From NCBI GenBank assembly GCA_016869215.1, contig VGEP01000014.1:1-64000 (forward strand): 64,000 nt of DNA, read 5' to 3'. Positions 60,672 through 64,000 of this stretch are shown in pieces. The stretch is from Alphaproteobacteria bacterium (lineage in GTDB: Bacteria; Pseudomonadota; Alphaproteobacteria; Rhizobiales; Xanthobacteraceae). Positions within the stretch are counted from its first letter, which is position 1; each line of letters begins with the position of its first letter. A model generated the notes under the pieces. It was not told the DNA's origin. It made no database searches and was given only the letters and a program-made list of their open reading frames with translations. The position numbers and the translations under genes were made by a program.

Positions 60672-61487
60672 ATGAGTGCATCGAACACCACCGGCCCCGT
60701 GCTCTGGGGCGTCGACGTGCGCGGCGTGGCGCGCGTGACGCTGAACCGCCCCGAGGTCAACAATGCCTACAACGGCGAGCTGATTCAGGGCCTGCTCGCG
60801 GCGCTCGACGCGCTCGGCGGCGTGAAGGACCTGCGCGCGGTGGTGATCGCGGGCAACGGCCGGCATTTCCAGGCCGGCGCCGACCTGAAGTGGATCGACG
60901 GGGTTCGCACGGCCTCGCACGAGGAGAACGTCCGCGCCTCGCGCGCCACCGCCGAAGCGGTGCAGCGGCTCAACCGCGCGCCTGTGCCGACCGTCGCGCT
61001 GGTGCAGGGCGGCTGCTTTGGCGGCGGCACCGGGCTGATCGCGGCCTGCGACGTTGTGATTGCGGCGCACAACGCGGTGTTCTCCATCGCCGAGGTGCGC
61101 TGGGGGCTGACCGCGGCGATCATCGTGCCCCAGCTCAACGATGCCATCGGCATGCGCCAGATGCGCCGCTACGCGCTGACCGGCGAGCGTTTCGGCGCGG
61201 CGGAAGCGCGGCGCATCGGCCTCGTCCACGAGGTGGTGCCGCTCGATCAGCTCGAAGCGGCGGGCGAGCGCATCGTGGGCCACATCCTGGAGAACGGCCC
61301 GGACGCGATCGCGCAGACCAAGGCGCTCATTTTCGAATCGTCGTGGAGCGATTTCGACCCGGACGACGCAGCATTCGAGAGCCTGGTCGAGCGCCACGCC
61401 CGCAAGCGGCAGTCGGCCGAGGCCGCGGAGGGCCTCGCCTCGTTCGCCGAGAAGCGCGCCGCGAAGTGGACGCCGAGAAAAGTCTAG
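60672..61487 (+). CDS. Enoyl-CoA hydratase/isomerase family protein
   Basis: A 271-residue crotonase-fold enzyme with VTLNRPEVNNAYNGEL at the start, the oxyanion region GRHFQAGADLKWI, and VQGGCFGGGTGLIAACDVVIAAHNAVFSIAEVRWGL. The catalytic glutamate expected at the EVRWGL position is present. It could hydrate an enoyl-CoA or act as an isomerase in a degradation route. A gggaggcgag site precedes the ATG at 60672. It is convergent with the LigI-like gene, 4 bases apart, so both may serve the same pathway, although on opposite strands. Confidence 0.85.
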   Translation: MSASNTTGPVLWGVDVRGVARVTLNRPEVNNAYNGELIQGLLAALDALGGVKDLRAVVIAGNGRHFQAGADLKWIDGVRTASHEENVRASRATAEAVQRLNRAPVPTVALVQGGCFGGGTGLIAACDVVIAAHNAVFSIAEVRWGLTAAIIVPQLNDAIGMRQMRRYALTGERFGAAEARRIGLVHEVVPLDQLEAAGERIVGHILENGPDAIAQTKALIFESSWSDFDPDDAAFESLVERHARKRQSAEAAEGLASFAEKRAAKWTPRKV

Positions 61488-61491
61488 CCCT

Positions 61492-62337
61492 TCAGAACCC
61501 GTACAGCCGCACTGGATTGCCGATCATGATCCGATCCGCCCACAGGGCGGCCGGAAGCACTGCGAGAAATTCGTCGACAAGCCGCGCATAGGACAGCGCA
61601 CGGTATGTCGTCTCGACGTCCGGGCCGCGGTGCGTGTCGTGCGGCGGCGGGTGCGGCCAGTCGCTGCCCCAGACACAGCGGTCGGGCGCCGCGCCGAGCA
61701 GTGCCTCGATCCAGGCCCGGTCGGGCACGACGTTCAGCGATCCGCGGTCGTGGCGATATGGCGCGGACAGTTTCATCCATACGTGCGGCAGCGACACAAG
61801 CGCCAGCAGGCGGCGGCCGTCGTCGCTGTCGGGACGACGGCCGCCGTAAAGCCCGTAATGGTCGATGACGACCGAAACCGGCGCGTCCGACAGCAGCCGC
61901 GCGTTCGCCAGCAGCAGCGGCAGCGGCGCGATGACCTGCACGTGCCAGTTCATCGCCTGCGCGATTGCGGCCGTCGCGGCAAACGCTGCATCGAGATTGT
62001 CGCCGGCGGGCGACGCCACCGGGCTGTAAAGGTTGATCCGCAATCCGCGCACGCCGCGGCGGTGAAAATCCGCGAGCGATTCGGGCCGGACAGATTCAGG
62101 ATCGACCACCGCCACGCCCCGGCCCCGCCCGGCCAGCGCATCGAGCGCGTCGAGCGTGCAGGAATTGTCGTCGCCGTAGAAGCTCGGCTGCACGATCACA
62201 AAGCGCGAGATGCCGTGCGGCGCGCCGTTGGCGATCAGCGTTTCGACCGGCGCGAGGCCGGCAAGATAGGTGCGCTCCGCCACCTGCGGATAGCGTTCGG
62301 CCGGCCCGACGATATGGACGTGACAATCGACCCGCAT
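61492..62337 (-). CDS. Amidohydrolase-superfamily hydrolase (LigI-like)
   Basis: A 281-residue metal-dependent TIM-barrel hydrolase with the first metal motif MRVDCHVHIVGPAERYP, RGLRINLYSP in the second half, IDHYGLYGG for a barrel histidine, and GSDWPHPPPHDT near the end. The D-x-H-x-H plus GSDWPH pattern fits 2-pyrone-4,6-dicarboxylate lactonase-type enzymes of lignin-derived aromatic breakdown, but other lactonases share it. It starts immediately after the DUF2207 stop on the same strand (62338-62340), so both are cotranscribed. It ends 4 bases from the enoyl-CoA hydratase end. Confidence 0.8.
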   Translation of the reverse strand: MRVDCHVHIVGPAERYPQVAERTYLAGLAPVETLIANGAPHGISRFVIVQPSFYGDDNSCTLDALDALAGRGRGVAVVDPESVRPESLADFHRRGVRGLRINLYSPVASPAGDNLDAAFAATAAIAQAMNWHVQVIAPLPLLLANARLLSDAPVSVVIDHYGLYGGRRPDSDDGRRLLALVSLPHVWMKLSAPYRHDRGSLNVVPDRAWIEALLGAAPDRCVWGSDWPHPPPHDTHRGPDVETTYRALSYARLVDEFLAVLPAALWADRIMIGNPVRLYGF

Positions 62338-64000
62338 TCACCAGCCCGAACCGCCGCCCCCGCCCCCGCCCCCGCCGGACGATCCTCCGCCGGAGGAGCC
62401 GCTCGATCCGCCGCCGCCGCCCGACGAGCCGGGCGGCGACGAGGCCGACGCGACCGTGCTCGACAGGCTCTCGCCCAGCCGCTCCGTCAGGGATCCGAGA
62501 TCGTTCCGGCTGGCGCTGTCGCCGGTGTACCACGACGACACCGCGGCGCCGACGCCCGCGGCCGCCAGGACGCCGGTGAATCGCGCCGCCCAGCGGTTCT
62601 CCACGTTGAGCGCGATGGCATAGGGCAGAAACCGCTCGAACAGCTCCGGCGTCTTTTCCGGCGGATGCAGGTGTTCCAACCGGTCCTCCTCGGCGACATC
62701 GAGGTACTGCCTGAAGCCTTCGATCCGATCCATGACGCGGCGGCCCTCGCGGGTCGGTGCGCGAAGCCAGGAGAAGCCCCGCGACACGAACGCCACCAGC
62801 ACGTAAGGCACGAGCGCCGGCCAGATTGCGTGTCCGTGGCCCGCGCTGTAGCCGAGGATCGCGATCCCGATCGCAACCGCAAGCGCAATGGTCACGAAGC
62901 CGGTCATGGCGCGCCGCCGCCCGCGGCGGTCGCCCTCGCGCCAGCCGGCGCGCACCAGCCCGACGCCGATCATGATGGGGACGAGCGGAAGGAACATGCC
63001 GACGTAGATGCCGGGCGCGTTCGATCCGTACATCCCGGAGTATTGCAGCGTGAGCTCGCCGATCGCGAGCACCGCGGCGATCAGCCCAATGGCGGACAGC
63101 CAAGTGTGCTTGCGGAACAACGTTCCGTGATAATCGCGCTTGAGCGCCGCATGCAGCGCGCTGCGCGCGCCGCCGATGATCTCGTAATTGGCGTCGTCGA
63201 GCTCGACCTCGCCGCTCTTCGCGAACAGCATGCGCTCGACCGCGCTTTCGGCCGAATCGATCGGCGTGTTGCCGTCGGCCTTGCGCACCTCCTTGTGACG
63301 GCCACGGTCGACCAGCCGCAGCCGGCCGTTGACGCCAAGGCCGACGATGGCGGCCGCGAACACCCGGTCGTCGAAATTCATCTCGTGGACATAACGCACG
63401 GCCGCGGCCGACATGCCCTTCGGCGGCTCGAACAGCGGAATGATCGTGCCGCGGCGCGGATCGCGCCCGGCGATCAGCCAAGCCAGCAGATAGAACGCGA
63501 TCACGAGCCCGCCGCCGATGGCCGCCGACTTGAGCGCCGGATTGTCGGTGAGAATGGCCTGCCACTGCTGCTCGCGCGTCGGCTCGGCCACCACGCCCTT
63601 GTGCCAGGCGGCGGCGACGGTGAGGCCGTTTGCGACCGGCAGCGGGCGGGTGGTGCGGAACACGATCAGCCCGGGCCGCTGCTCCACAACCGCGGCATCC
63701 TTGCCGCGCGCGCCCTGCGGGCCGGTGTAGATCGCATGCTGCGTGAACGGCACGCCCTCCGGCAGGCGGATGCGCGCCTCCGCGACGTCGATGGGGAAGG
63801 TCCAGCCGGTGCCGGTCGCGTTCCAGTACAATTCGTCGTACGAGCCGAAGAAGCCGATCTGGCGCGTGGTGCGGTAGCGGATTTCGTAAGTGTGCGAGCC
63901 GGTGTTGAGGAAGTGGCTGCCGCTGCCGATGCGGATGCGCACGCCGTTGACCAGCCGCTCGGTGGAAAACGGCTCGACCGCACGGTTTCGGGTCACGGTC
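62338..64000 (-). CDS. DUF2207 family membrane protein (N-terminus outside window)
   Basis: At least 553 residues; the frame runs off the window end without a convincing start codon. Seen here are the end of a DUF2207 periplasm-like domain (HTYEIRYRTTRQIGFF, YDELYWNATGTGWTFPI), a membrane helix at about 158-178, a cytosolic winged-helix-like region (about 185-290), helices at about 300-340 and 365-405, and a C-terminus of almost pure Gly and Ser ending GSGW. The family is annotated as membrane proteins of unknown role. It is cotranscribed with the LigI-like gene that follows it directly. Confidence 0.8.
   Translation of the reverse strand, partial: TVTRNRAVEPFSTERLVNGVRIRIGSGSHFLNTGSHTYEIRYRTTRQIGFFGSYDELYWNATGTGWTFPIDVAEARIRLPEGVPFTQHAIYTGPQGARGKDAAVVEQRPGLIVFRTTRPLPVANGLTVAAAWHKGVVAEPTREQQWQAILTDNPALKSAAIGGGLVIAFYLLAWLIAGRDPRRGTIIPLFEPPKGMSAAAVRYVHEMNFDDRVFAAAIVGLGVNGRLRLVDRGRHKEVRKADGNTPIDSAESAVERMLFAKSGEVELDDANYEIIGGARSALHAALKRDYHGTLFRKHTWLSAIGLIAAVLAIGELTLQYSGMYGSNAPGIYVGMFLPLVPIMIGVGLVRAGWREGDRRGRRRAMTGFVTIALAVAIGIAILGYSAGHGHAIWPALVPYVLVAFVSRGFSWLRAPTREGRRVMDRIEGFRQYLDVAEEDRLEHLHPPEKTPELFERFLPYAIALNVENRWAARFTGVLAAAGVGAAVSSWYTGDSASRNDLGSLTERLGESLSSTVASASSPPGSSGGGGGSSGSSGGGSSGGGGGGGGGSGW

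Overview
The window is high-GC DNA (roughly two-thirds G+C by eye), densely coding on both strands, from an alphaproteobacterium, most likely Hyphomicrobiales/Rhizobiales of the Bradyrhizobium-Xanthobacteraceae kind. This rests on a CpdR response regulator, the argH / lptM / lysA / TIGR02302 neighbourhood, an etfB-etfA-3-hydroxyacyl-CoA dehydrogenase operon, ethylmalonyl-CoA pathway genes, and dispersed palindromic repeats of a type I recall from Bradyrhizobium relatives. I see no rRNA, CRISPR array, insertion sequence or prophage; one tRNA (Leu, CAA) is present. No database search was possible, so all family names come from motif recognition.

Layout. 0-2.4 kb: end of a membrane-anchored protein gene, cpdR and a flavin reductase-type gene. 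2.4-2.9 kb: a gene-free block full of nested hairpins. 2.9-14.7 kb: an exported isoaspartyl methyltransferase, a TIGR02302 protein, lysA and lptM, then a three-gene DevBCA-like exporter and an unusual aat-like gene lying between lptM and argH, and a TlpA thioredoxin. 14.7-19 kb: small motility-associated proteins, a DMT permease, and a run led by an ArsR regulator with SRPBCC, DUF899, DUF1428 and GFA proteins. 19-29 kb: hydroxyacyl-CoA dehydrogenase, ETF, rhomboid protease, cobalamin adenosyltransferase, Ca2+/H+ antiporter, and a large acyl-CoA dehydrogenase resembling methylsuccinyl-CoA dehydrogenase. 29-34.6 kb: a chemoreceptor, small enzymes, a BrkB-type membrane protein, a four-copy 59-bp tandem repeat and a Bug-type binding protein. 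34.6-38.1 kb: divergent ccr and meaA. 38.1-40.4 kb: a lower-GC AraC/outer-membrane-protein pair. 40.5-49.7 kb: GlsB, a soluble hybrid kinase, gluQRS, metallo-hydrolase, DNA glycosylase, esterase, TAXI-TRAP transporter, HNH nuclease, dsbB. 49.98-50.7 kb: tRNA-Leu followed by a toxin-antitoxin pair. 50.7-62.3 kb: a catabolic-looking region with two LLM flavin oxidoreductases, a SAF-domain dehydrogenase, two MetE-like proteins, two ABC permeases, MarC, enoyl-CoA hydratase and a LigI-like hydrolase. The window ends inside a DUF2207 gene.

How it works together. Ccr, MeaA and the Mcd-like dehydrogenase are three consecutive steps of the ethylmalonyl-CoA route for C2-unit assimilation. ETF could take electrons from the dehydrogenase, and the adenosyltransferase could make the adenosylcobalamin that MeaA needs. 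The 50.7-62.3 kb genes look like a pathway for an unidentified compound taken up or produced by the cell, with methyl transfer by the MetE-like proteins as one possibility. The strongest candidates for something new are the nested-hairpin element at 2.57-2.66 kb, the aat paralogue lacking the D-x-Q motif, the MetE-like protein that has lost its expected zinc-ligand glutamate, and a probably leaderless, self-regulated ArsR gene.
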